Positions 1-5,272 are shown, counted from the stretch's first letter. The stretch is 7,466 nucleotides of DNA from CAYJVP01 sp964373615 (GCA_964373615.1 CAYJVP010000052.1:1-7466), one strand, 5' to 3'. Made by a program: numbers and translations. Notes: generated from the sequence alone by a model not told the origin.

Positions 1-8
1 TGGACAAC

Positions 9-39
9 AAAAACACCCCAGGATGACTTGAGGTGTTTT

Positions 40-40
<1 letters not shown>
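9..40 (-). terminator. Intrinsic terminator of tRNA-Gly
   Basis: Read on the minus strand, a 12-base-pair stem (29-40 with 9-20) closes an 8-base loop, and its 3' arm ends in TTTTT followed by GTTGT. One pair (31 with 18) is G-U in minus-strand RNA but would be a C-A mismatch in plus-strand RNA, so the structure favours minus-strand transcription. The stem begins at the last A of the encoded CCA of the tRNA, so the terminator abuts the mature 3' end. Confidence 0.8.
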
Positions 41-114
<74 letters not shown>

Positions 115-132
115 ACACCACTTACGCGCATG

Positions 133-161
133 AGATTAGCACGGCAAGTGGCCTTTGGCAA
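133..161 (-). promoter_or_regulatory. Sigma-70-type promoter of tRNA-Gly
   Basis: On the minus strand, TTGCCA (156-161; five of six match to TTGACA) is followed by a 17-base spacer and TAATCT (133-138). The base pair TG sits one base before the -10 box, an extended -10 feature. Transcription would start near 126, about 12 bases before the tRNA. The -10 box is weak, but the spacing, the position between the stop codon at 164 and the tRNA, and the good -35 box support it. Confidence 0.6.
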
Positions 162-163
162 GA

Positions 164-427
164 TTAGGAAAGTCCAATTGCTTGGTCAATCCTCAACAGG
201 TGGGCGTGCGTGGCCGCGAGTTCAACGTCAACCTTACGTTCAAGACGAACCATGGCATCGCCGTTCTTCGCGGTTTTGTCTTTTAGATCATCGATTCCTG
301 CTTCAACCCTCTCCAACCTCCGTTCCAAACTGGTGAAGCTTTGGTTGGTAGTAAACGCAAGGTCGTCGATTTTCCCGTCGAGCCCCTGGATCAATTTTGC
401 AAGCGAACGGAGAGTCACCTTGCCCAT
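164..427 (-). CDS. Small coiled-coil protein, 87 residues
   Basis: The protein is an 87-residue soluble, charged polypeptide with no signal peptide or membrane segment. From about residue 30 to 80 it shows a heptad-like pattern of Leu, Val and Ile between charged residues (for example SLERRLERVEAGIDDLK and RLERKVDVELAATHAHLL). This predicts one or two long helices forming a coiled coil. Short proteins of this style, with an N-terminal TLRSLAKLIQ-type helix and then repeated VE/LE coiled-coil turns, are frequent and uncharacterised in Patescibacteria. A scaffold or partner-binding role is only a guess. The frame is open upstream to 649, but the upstream part is low-quality sequence overlapping the next gene. 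The start at 427 is chosen because a promoter -10 box lies just ahead of it. There is no Shine-Dalgarno sequence, so translation from a nearly leaderless mRNA is likely. Confidence 0.75.
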   Translation of the reverse strand: MGKVTLRSLAKLIQGLDGKIDDLAFTTNQSFTSLERRLERVEAGIDDLKDKTAKNGDAMVRLERKVDVELAATHAHLLRIDQAIGLS

Positions 428-436
428 ATATTTTTT

Positions 437-465
437 ATAATAGCACATCGCCTCACGCGGTCGAA
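437..465 (-). promoter_or_regulatory. Promoter of the coiled-coil gene, nearly leaderless
   Basis: On the minus strand, TGCTATTAT (437-445) is a good extended -10 element (TGn plus TATTAT). A weaker TTCGAC (460-465) lies 17 bases upstream as a -35 candidate, inside the end of the preceding gene. The expected transcription start is about 429-430, only two or three bases before the ATG at 427, and no ribosome binding site is present. Initiation without a leader is the simplest reading. Confidence 0.5.
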
Positions 466-662
466 GGTTGCGCGGCGATGGCCTGTTGGCGCTTGAGCCA
501 GGCGATGCCGGATTTGTTGCCAACTTTGTATTGGTCGCGCGCGATTCGAATGACGAAGTCGCGCAGCTCCTCTCCGAGCAGGTCGTCAAGCCCGAATTTT
601 TCCGCCAGCGTATTGCATTCTGCAACGATCGTGGCGTACCATGGCGCATTCGTGTTTTCCAT
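453..662 (-). CDS. Hypothetical protein, 69 residues
   Basis: I do not recognise this family. The protein is small, soluble and mainly helical by composition. The segment after the start contains PWYATIVAEC, followed by LAEKFGLDDLLGEELRDFVIRIARDQYKVGNKSGIAW and a basic end (positions about 18-60). It has one Cys and three Trp/Tyr residues in conserved-looking contexts. The frame is open to 791, but the upstream residues look like noise and overlap the preceding gene. The ATG at 662 leaves 13 bases after the upstream stop codon, so it is favoured. No Shine-Dalgarno sequence is visible. It is the second of three tiny genes in a row after the lamin-tail gene, probably co-transcribed with it. Sequence composition matches the surrounding genes. 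Reality as a protein is supported by length, codon pattern and placement only. Confidence 0.55.
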   Translation of the reverse strand: MENTNAPWYATIVAECNTLAEKFGLDDLLGEELRDFVIRIARDQYKVGNKSGIAWLKRQQAIAAQPSTA

Positions 663-675
663 ATTCGCTAAAGGC

Positions 676-870
676 TTAAGATTGATGGCTAAAGGCTTCA
701 CAAAGCATTCCTTCGGTGCGCTGGCGCACAAGTTCGGCAAGCAGCGTACAAATGGCCGGGGCCACGCCATACGCATAGGCCGCCCGCTCAAATTCTTGTT
801 GGAGCTGGTTCAGGGAGTCTTCCCGGTGTGCCGCCTGAAGCGCGGCGATGCCTTCTTCGATGTCGAACAT
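676..870 (-). CDS. Hypothetical protein, 64 residues, overlapping the lamin-tail gene
   Basis: I do not recognise this family. The 64-residue sequence starts MFDIEEGIAALQAAH, is acidic and amphipathic, and predicts two helices (about residues 3-32 and 36-58) separated by a GVAP turn. It has no signal peptide and no membrane segment. The start is the only ATG available: an in-frame stop codon lies at 880-882, and there is no Shine-Dalgarno sequence. The first 83 bases overlap the end of the lamin-tail gene in another frame, precisely where that gene encodes its basic cytoplasmic tail. Either both frames are used, with translation of the small gene coupled to that of the large one, or this gene starts later. 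A GTG in the same frame beyond the overlap would leave only 29 residues. Moderate confidence. Confidence 0.5.
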   Translation of the reverse strand: MFDIEEGIAALQAAHREDSLNQLQQEFERAAYAYGVAPAICTLLAELVRQRTEGMLCEAFSHQS

Positions 871-3187
871 AGAGAGCGGTTAAGAAGATGAGAGTTGCGA
901 GACCGAGAGCGAGACCCCGGAGAGTGTTTTGTCCCTCGTGCATTTCCTTGCCAGGTGAAGCGGTGGGCTCACTTAGCGGCATATTGATGACACGAATGTC
1001 GTCCATGGACCGCGGGAGAAGATAGTAGCGCCCGTCGGTCTGGCTCACGATCCCCGTCACCTCGACGAGGTCTCCCGCGGCGATATCTTCCGTGTTGATG
1101 TCAGCGCCATCTTTTATTCTCACGGTCATTTCCACACCATCCACTTCAAGCTCGATGCGATCTTTTTGTACCTTTCGCACAAGGCCCTGCACGATCACGA
1201 GGCGTCCTTCGTTTTCCTCTGACAAGGCGGTCACGCGCACCGGCTCCACGGCCTCTCCGCTCTCGAGTACTTCCAAGGAGTCCTTTTTGCCAATCTTAAT
1301 GCGCGCCTCGCCTCGGTTCGAACTCACGGTGCCCGTGACTTCCACGAGGTCGCCCACGGCAAGCTCTGGCCACTCTCCATCGTGTTTATAGATCTGAATA
1401 CCCGTGCCGGAGAGATACATCACTTGATTTCCAAACGTCCCAGGGCTCGCGGTAACGACGCCAACGACGCGAACCGCGCTTCCGCGCGGCTCCTCGCGGA
1501 CCTCCTCGATCGTTATGGCGACAGCGGATTTTGTTTGAGAAGCTCCTGCCACAGATCCCGCGGCGCCGTCAGAGGCGGCAGACGGAGGGCTCGAAAGCTG
1601 GTTTGGTTCATTCGGCGTAGGAGTGGCCGTCCAACTCCACGCGTCGTCGATGCGCGCGATGGTGAACCCTTGCGGTGAGTTTTCATAGGTTATCTCGTCG
1701 AGCAGCTCGCCTGCGGGGGAGAACAGGCGCACGGTTTCCTGCCCGGTGTTGTTAAGAGCAAATCCGAATGCGGATCGGAAGAAGGCGATGTGTTCGCCTG
1801 GCTTGATGGTGAGATGTTCGTCGATGCTCCAGCGGGAACCCGCGGCGTCCTCAAGGGCCACGTTAAAGAGGTCGATCGCGTTTTCGCCGACGTTTTCGAG
1901 CTCGACGAATTCGTATTCCGCATCCGGCCCATCGGTATTCGGATAGATTTCCGAAAGACGAAGGCCGGCAAAAGAAACGATGCTGGATTCATCCTCGCCC
2001 GAAGTTTTCTGTTCGACCGCCAGCCCGACAGAGTCGTTCTGGCGGGGCTCGGCCAGGGGGGCTTCCTCTCCGACGTCGCTCGTGGTTTGGGCGACAGAGG
2101 TTTCTTGTTCGACTTCTGACGCGGTTTTTGTCTCCGGTTCGTACGTCACCTCATCGATCACGGCCCCTGACGGGTCAAGAAGCTCAATCGTGTCCCCGTC
2201 GTTGTTGAGGGCGCTCCCGGAGAATGTGACGCGCACGCTCTGTTCAAACCCAAGGAGCTGGTCGGGGAGAGAAACACGGCGCCCACCGCCTTCTCTAATT
2301 TTCCAGCCATCAAGCGGAATGACGTTGTTGTACGGATTGAAGATTTCCACCCACTCGCTCTCGCCTTTTGGCGGATTCTCGAGCCAATCGCGGATGACGA
2401 GCGTCCCAGAGGGGTAGATGATGGGAGCAGAAGAGGATTCGGACGCTGGCTCTTCGTCTGGATTGGTCTCGGCCGCCGATGACTCAGAAGGCGTTTTTTC
2501 CACCCGGTCAGCGTTGTCCGTCTCCGAGGATGACGACTCGGTTTCGTTAGATTCTGTTTGCGCTGTTTCTTCCGCGCTTGCGGTTTCCGTTGTTTGTTCC
2601 AGCTCCTCTTCTTCGAAGACGTCGAGCATCCCAGGCGTTCCAAGATCCGTTGACCCCTCATCAAAACCAATCGAGAGGGTTGCCGCCTCCCAACCGTCCG
2701 CCGTCCGAACCATGGAAGCTGCTCCGCCGTTTTCTTTTATGCCGCCGGCAGAAGGCTTGCCTCCGTCTCCCACCTCGTCAACCGCCACTCCGGCGGCATT
2801 GCGAAGCGTGAGTTTGAAGGTCGAATTCGAGAGGGACAGGGCCGTGGTGGAATAATCCGGCACTGTCGCAAGGGTAGATTTTTCATGAGCTGCATCATAG
2901 TTGGCGATCAAGAAGATTGTGTAAGGTTCGATGACGCTGCCATTCGGAATCGTGAGCGTACTGCCACTTGTGCCAGCGCCCTCGATGGCCCAGAGGCTCA
3001 CATCAACGGGTTCGTCTGTGGCGTTGGCAAGTTCCAGCCATTCGTCTGCCTGGCTTTTTGAGGATCCCGCCCAGCCGACTTCCGAGATGTAGACACCCGA
3101 TGGCATCGCGGCCTTCGCAAAGAGCGGTTGCCCCATAAGAGCGAGGGCGCACAGGAGTACAATAAACAACCGATCGGAGTCGATCAT
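788..3187 (-). CDS. Secreted membrane-anchored lamin-tail/OB-fold protein, 799 residues
   Basis: The first 26 residues form a signal peptide (hydrophobic LFIVLLCALALMG, likely cleaved after AKA). Three lamin-tail (LTD, immunoglobulin-like) domains follow at about 28-187, 258-350 and 404-530. Each has the family pattern of an opening strand such as ISEVGW or LSEIYPN, then EWLELAN or EFVELEN, and DEVG or DEITYEN further on. An acidic Ser/Thr/Glu linker occupies 190-255 and a shorter one 351-402. Two OB-fold-like domains occur at about 556-640 and 646-735, each with a GDLVEVTG strand. A single membrane helix at 755-774 is followed by an Arg/His-rich cytoplasmic tail. LTD plus OB-fold proteins are known as bacterial surface proteins and are often linked to nucleases or extracellular DNA, so nucleic-acid binding at the cell surface is possible, but no catalytic domain is present. 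An ATG at 3217 would add ten residues lying in a palindrome; 3187, directly ahead of the signal peptide, is preferred. No Shine-Dalgarno sequence is seen. Confidence 0.9.
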   Translation of the reverse strand: MIDSDRLFIVLLCALALMGQPLFAKAAMPSGVYISEVGWAGSSKSQADEWLELANATDEPVDVSLWAIEGAGTSGSTLTIPNGSVIEPYTIFLIANYDAAHEKSTLATVPDYSTTALSLSNSTFKLTLRNAAGVAVDEVGDGGKPSAGGIKENGGAASMVRTADGWEAATLSIGFDEGSTDLGTPGMLDVFEEEELEQTTETASAEETAQTESNETESSSSETDNADRVEKTPSESSAAETNPDEEPASESSSAPIIYPSGTLVIRDWLENPPKGESEWVEIFNPYNNVIPLDGWKIREGGGRRVSLPDQLLGFEQSVRVTFSGSALNNDGDTIELLDPSGAVIDEVTYEPETKTASEVEQETSVAQTTSDVGEEAPLAEPRQNDSVGLAVEQKTSGEDESSIVSFAGLRLSEIYPNTDGPDAEYEFVELENVGENAIDLFNVALEDAAGSRWSIDEHLTIKPGEHIAFFRSAFGFALNNTGQETVRLFSPAGELLDEITYENSPQGFTIARIDDAWSWTATPTPNEPNQLSSPPSAASDGAAGSVAGASQTKSAVAITIEEVREEPRGSAVRVVGVVTASPGTFGNQVMYLSGTGIQIYKHDGEWPELAVGDLVEVTGTVSSNRGEARIKIGKKDSLEVLESGEAVEPVRVTALSEENEGRLVIVQGLVRKVQKDRIELEVDGVEMTVRIKDGADINTEDIAAGDLVEVTGIVSQTDGRYYLLPRSMDDIRVINMPLSEPTASPGKEMHEGQNTLRGLALGLATLIFLTALYVRHRRRHRRASGGTPGRLPEPAPTRI

Positions 3188-3203
3188 ATTTTTGCTATTA
3201 ACA

Positions 3204-3219
3204 CCATGCGGCCGCATGG
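3204..3219. repeat. Perfect 16-base palindrome ahead of the lamin-tail gene
   Basis: CCATGCGGCCGCATGG reads the same on both strands without mismatch. It lies 17 bases upstream of the lamin-tail start codon and contains an alternative ATG for that gene at 3217. As RNA it could fold into a GC-rich hairpin near the ribosome landing zone. As DNA it could be an operator for a dimeric regulator. Neither role can be told from the sequence. Confidence 0.7.
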
Positions 3220-3223
3220 ATTA

Positions 3224-3241
3224 TTTTCTGTCGACAGAAAA
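3224..3241. repeat. Perfect 18-base palindrome in the lamin-tail leader
   Basis: TTTTCTGTCGACAGAAAA is a perfect inverted repeat with no spacer, four bases from the previous palindrome. Its minus-strand T run is also the T run that follows the large hairpin at 3243-3300, so the two structures share bases and could compete. The core CTGTCGACAG is not a known LexA box, because its half-site spacing is wrong. It may be a protein-binding site or part of an RNA switch. Confidence 0.7.
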
Positions 3242-3300
3242 AGAAACAACTCCCCCGAAACTCACGGCGCAGTTGCCGTGCGGATTGGGGGAGTCGTTTC
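3238..3300 (-). terminator. Terminator-like hairpin in the lamin-tail leader (possible attenuator)
   Basis: On the minus strand, a 14-base-pair stem (3287-3300 with 3243-3256), including five consecutive G-C pairs, encloses a second perfect 6-base-pair stem (3275-3280 with 3263-3268, loop of six). It is followed directly by TTTTT (3238-3242). One stem pair is G-U in minus-strand RNA but mismatched in plus-strand RNA, which favours minus-strand use. The preceding gene already has a terminator at 3444-3477, and a promoter lies between the two. The hairpin therefore stands inside the leader of the lamin-tail gene. It could attenuate that gene or end a short RNA of about 70 bases. Confidence 0.6.
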
Positions 3301-3314
3301 CTCTTGTTACGTTT

Positions 3315-3343
3315 ATGACATCACACCGCGACGTTTTTGTCAA
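3315..3343 (-). promoter_or_regulatory. Promoter ahead of the structured leader and lamin-tail gene
   Basis: On the minus strand a perfect -35 box TTGACA (3338-3343) is separated by 17 bases from TGTCAT (3315-3320), which matches TATAAT at four positions and is preceded by TGA, an extended -10. Transcription would begin near 3308, giving a leader of about 120 bases before the ATG at 3187. The -10 lacks the conserved A at its second position, so strength is uncertain. Confidence 0.55.
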
Positions 3344-3372
3344 CGGGTCCGTCGTGGATAACTTCCTTTACC

Positions 3373-3432
3373 CCGCATCCCGGAAGCGGATTCCGCATCC
3401 CGGAAGCGGATTCCGTATCCGGGATACGGATG
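3373..3432. repeat. Three tandem 20-base palindromic repeats
   Basis: Two identical 20-base units (3373-3392 and 3393-3412) are followed by a diverged third (3413-3432). Each unit is an inverted repeat. Units one and two read CCGC-A-TCC-C-GGA-A-GCGG with a single A-A mismatch flanking an odd central base. In unit three the arms CCGTATCC and GGATACGG pair perfectly around one G. The third unit therefore changed on both arms in a compensating way, which suggests the palindrome rather than the primary sequence is kept. The block lies between the terminator of the 293-residue gene and the promoter of the lamin-tail gene. Confidence 0.85.
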
Positions 3433-3443
3433 ATGAGGAAATG

Positions 3444-3477
3444 AAAAGCCCGCCGTTGCTTCGAGGCCTTGGCGGGC
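3444..3477 (-). terminator. Intrinsic terminator of the 293-residue gene
   Basis: On the minus strand GCCCGCC (3471-3477) and GGCGGGC (3448-3454) form a perfect 7-base-pair GC stem around a 16-base loop that can pair further internally. TTTTCATTT follows directly. It lies 10 bases after the stop codon of the gene at 3488-4369. Confidence 0.85.
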
Positions 3478-3487
3478 GGAGGTTGGG

Positions 3488-4369
3488 TCAGGCCGCGCTC
3501 GTTGCGACGCGCGTCTTCTCTGACCGAAAAAATGTGAGGAAGGTTCGGACGTCGGTCCGGAGTTCGCGGCAGTCCTCGACCTGCTCCGGTCGGTAGCCTG
3601 CGAGTCCAACGCGGACGTAGGCTGCCGTCCAGGAGGTCCCTGGCACGGTCTGCCGGAACCGTCGCACGCCGCGCCACAGGGCCTGCAGGTCTCCGGCATG
3701 GCGAGCCCTGTCCGGCGGTTCGCGACGAAGGAGGTGGAAGCGGGATCCATACATGTCCCCGTCGGCCTTTACGCCGGCGAAGACTCCTTTGGTCATGCCA
3801 GCGACGTTCACGAGCAGGTCACCGGCGTTCGTGACGTCGGTGGCGAGCGGCGTCATCTGGACTCGGCATTGCTCGGAGAGCAGCGCATGGGCCACGCGCG
3901 CTACCGCCGTCGCACCCGACGTTGCCTGCTGCCACGCTTCCTGCTCGACGCCGATGACGTCTGGGCGATCGTGGATTGCACGCCGCCATCCGGGCGGCAG
4001 CGCCAGGATTGCTCGCGCAAGCTCCTGGTGCCCCATGGCCGAGGCGAAGAGTATGTTCTCACGCATCGGGCCCATCAAGGCCTCCAGCATGGAGAACGGC
4101 TCCTGCTTGAAGCCCCACAGCCAGGCGGCGCGCAGGGCGTGCAGCGCGGCCCGCGAGCCAGAGGCCATTTCTTCGAGTTTCTGGAGATCGGGTTCGATGC
4201 GCTCCAGGAATCCGCGGTTCGCACCGGAACTCCAGTTTTTGCGCAGGAAGTTTCTCCCGCGCCCGACAGCGAAACGCATGGAGTCGGTCAGCCGGTCCTG
4301 GACCGGCCGGTCGTCTCGAGCCAGGCGCAGGGGTGCCGAGCGTGCCAGCTCGAGAGGGGACTTGTTCAT
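3488..4369 (-). CDS. Hypothetical GC-rich protein, 293 residues
   Basis: I do not recognise this protein. It is 293 residues, soluble, rich in Arg, Ala and Leu, with two Cys (168 and 267) and no signal peptide or membrane segment. The N-terminal third is basic (residues 1-55). A helical middle part (60-165) contains EPFSMLEALMGPMRENILFA and ARAILALPPGWRRAI. A more beta-like stretch follows at 180-215 (DLLVNVAGMTKGVFAGV), and then a basic helical end. No catalytic motif stands out. The start is well supported by a Shine-Dalgarno AGGAGG (4374-4379) four bases before the ATG, a sigma-70-type promoter and a dedicated terminator, so it is a single-gene unit. Its GC content is clearly higher than that of its neighbours: two 60-base samples at 3541 and 4081 give 41 and 42 G+C, against 29 and 28 in samples from the kinase and transporter genes. 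This may mean acquisition by transfer. The opposite strand is also open, but lacks these signals and would run through a tRNA. Confidence 0.75.
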   Translation of the reverse strand: MNKSPLELARSAPLRLARDDRPVQDRLTDSMRFAVGRGRNFLRKNWSSGANRGFLERIEPDLQKLEEMASGSRAALHALRAAWLWGFKQEPFSMLEALMGPMRENILFASAMGHQELARAILALPPGWRRAIHDRPDVIGVEQEAWQQATSGATAVARVAHALLSEQCRVQMTPLATDVTNAGDLLVNVAGMTKGVFAGVKADGDMYGSRFHLLRREPPDRARHAGDLQALWRGVRRFRQTVPGTSWTAAYVRVGLAGYRPEQVEDCRELRTDVRTFLTFFRSEKTRVATSAA

Positions 4370-4385
4370 CGAGCCTCCTGTCTTC

Positions 4386-4403
4386 CTGCGGACAAAGCCG
4401 CAG
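4386..4403 (-). promoter_or_regulatory. Leader hairpin just ahead of the Shine-Dalgarno sequence
   Basis: In the leader of the 293-residue gene, CTGCGG (4398-4403) and CCGCAG (4386-4391) form a perfect 6-base-pair stem with a 6-base loop. The predicted transcription start is about 4405, so the hairpin would be at the very 5' end of the mRNA. It ends 6 bases before the Shine-Dalgarno AGGAGG at 4374-4379. A stabilising 5' cap-like hairpin is the likeliest role. Confidence 0.55.
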
Positions 4404-4411
4404 AGTGACGC

Positions 4412-4440
4412 ATGCTACCGGAAGATTCTTTCCTTGTCAA
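4412..4440 (-). promoter_or_regulatory. Strong promoter of the 293-residue gene
   Basis: On the minus strand a perfect TTGACA (4435-4440) is followed by exactly 17 bases and TAGCAT (4412-4417, four of six match including the conserved TA and final T). The predicted start is about 4405, with a leader of about 35 bases. Its -35 box overlaps that of a divergent candidate promoter. Confidence 0.75.
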
Positions 4441-4462
4441 TGGTATCACGGCGAGATAGACT
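4434..4462 (+). promoter_or_regulatory. Candidate divergent promoter for tRNA-Leu and the downstream operon
   Basis: On the plus strand TTGTCA (4434-4439, five of six) and TAGACT (4457-4462, four of six) are separated by 17 bases. Transcription would start near 4469, about 73 bases before the tRNA. The leader contains two short hairpins: 4481-4486 with 4492-4497, and 4500-4504 with 4510-4514. The -35 box is shared with the divergent minus-strand promoter. Because TTGACA is close to its own reverse complement TGTCAA, part of this match is expected from the other promoter, so confidence is limited. Confidence 0.4.
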
Positions 4463-4541
4463 GCGAGGAGCCACGAGCCGAGGTGGCGGACCCACCTTCG
4501 CTGCGAGGTGCAGCTACGGCGGGCAGGTTGGCACCATGCAT

Positions 4542-4626
4542 GGGCGGGTGGTGGAACTGGCATACACGCTGGCCTTAGGAGCCAGTGCCGCAAGGCATGA
4601 GGGTTCGAATCCCTCCTCGCCCACCA
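4542..4626 (+). tRNA. tRNA-Leu, anticodon UAG, CCA encoded
   Basis: The 85-base sequence folds as a type II tRNA. The acceptor arm GGGCGGG pairs with CTCGCCC with one G-U, and the anticodon stem is CTGGC/GCCAG around CTTAGGA. A variable arm with TGCC/GGCA follows, then a T arm GAGGG/CCCTC around TTCGAAT, discriminator A and an encoded CCA. The anticodon TAG (4576-4578) reads the CUN leucine codons, chiefly CUA and CUG. It lies 45 bases before the hydrolase gene with only a weak hairpin and T run between, so read-through into the operon is possible. Confidence 0.97.
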
Positions 4627-4671
4627 AGACATATGGCAGAGCCTGCACGAAAATTTTTTTGAAGATAGGGC

Positions 4672-5271
4672 ATGCGCGCGATTTTGATCCACGGCTTCAA
4701 CGCCTCTCCGGACATGAATTTTCACCCTTGGCTTCGCGACGAGCTTCGCGATCGCGGGTTTGACGTTGTGGCGCCAACCCTTAGTCTGCGTTCAGACCAG
4801 GAACTCGACCTGTCTTCGATTATTGAAGAGATGAAGAAACAGATTGGCTACGTCGATGCGAACGACATCATTCTTGGACACTCGCTCGGTGCATTACTCG
4901 TTCTTCAATACTTGCAAGCGGTCGAGATGACCGAAACGCCTCGCGCGGTCATTCTCGTTGCGGCTCCTTGGAAAGTTTCAAAACCAGAACTCCGCAGTCT
5001 TTTCATGGCCGACCTTGATGCGGACGTGACGATGTGGAAGGCACGAGAGTTCGTCGTCATCCACTCAAAAGACGACACGCTCGTCCCCATTGATCACGGC
5101 AAGAAGCTGGCAGAATCATTGAAGGCACGGTTTGTTGAACGCGATTCAGACGATCATTACATGGCCGCCGAGTATCCGATTTTACGCGATCTCATCGTCG
5201 AGATTTCACAGACTCCTCTTGAATTTGCTCCAGGGATGAGTCTCACAAATGATTTCGGGTCCTCGATGTAA
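4672..5271 (+). CDS. RBBP9/YdeN-family alpha/beta serine hydrolase, 199 residues
   Basis: A cytoplasmic serine hydrolase of the RBBP9/YdeN type (alpha/beta-hydrolase fold), of about the usual length for the family. The opening ILIHGFNASPDMNFHPWL is the family's first strand and oxyanion-hole loop. The nucleophile elbow is GHSLG with Ser71. Asp135 in SKDDTLVP and His162 in DDHY complete the expected catalytic triad. The natural substrate of such enzymes is generally unknown; esters or peptides are typical. The N-terminal Met sits directly before the first strand, so the start is secure, although the upstream AGGG at 4667-4670 is too close to the ATG to be a good ribosome site. It is the first gene of a plus-strand operon; the next gene begins one base after its stop codon. 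The final 20 residues are poorly conserved in type and may be a flexible tail. Confidence 0.9.
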   Translation: MRAILIHGFNASPDMNFHPWLRDELRDRGFDVVAPTLSLRSDQELDLSSIIEEMKKQIGYVDANDIILGHSLGALLVLQYLQAVEMTETPRAVILVAAPWKVSKPELRSLFMADLDADVTMWKAREFVVIHSKDDTLVPIDHGKKLAESLKARFVERDSDDHYMAAEYPILRDLIVEISQTPLEFAPGMSLTNDFGSSM

Positions 5272-5272
5272 T

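Noticed and set aside
397..891. A 164-codon open frame on the plus strand across the small-gene cluster
   Set aside because: No start signals and the translation has no coherent fold pattern; the minus-strand frames are more protein-like and fit the operon direction.
1980..2855. Plus-strand open frames opposite the lamin-tail gene
   Set aside because: Ser-rich products are the expected antisense reading of Glu- and Ser-rich linkers; no start signals.
3188..3217. Start of the lamin-tail protein at 3217
   Set aside because: It would place ten polar residues before the signal peptide, and the ATG is part of a palindrome with no ribosome site; the ATG at 3187 directly precedes the signal sequence.
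3224..3241. SOS (LexA) box in the palindrome with core CTGTCGACAG
   Set aside because: Known boxes need longer spacing between CTGT and ACAG, or the GAAC-N4-GTTC form; neither is present.
3373..3432. CRISPR array
   Set aside because: The three 20-base units are directly tandem without spacers and no cas gene is present.
3698..4408. A 236-codon open frame on the plus strand
   Set aside because: Also a shadow of the GC-rich minus-strand gene; no initiation signals, and it covers that gene's start, leader and promoter.
3753..4763. A 336-codon open frame on the plus strand opposite the orphan gene
   Set aside because: It runs through the complete tRNA-Leu and into the hydrolase gene, has no ribosome site, and its product is Ser/Arg-rich shadow sequence. 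The minus-strand gene has promoter, Shine-Dalgarno sequence and terminator.
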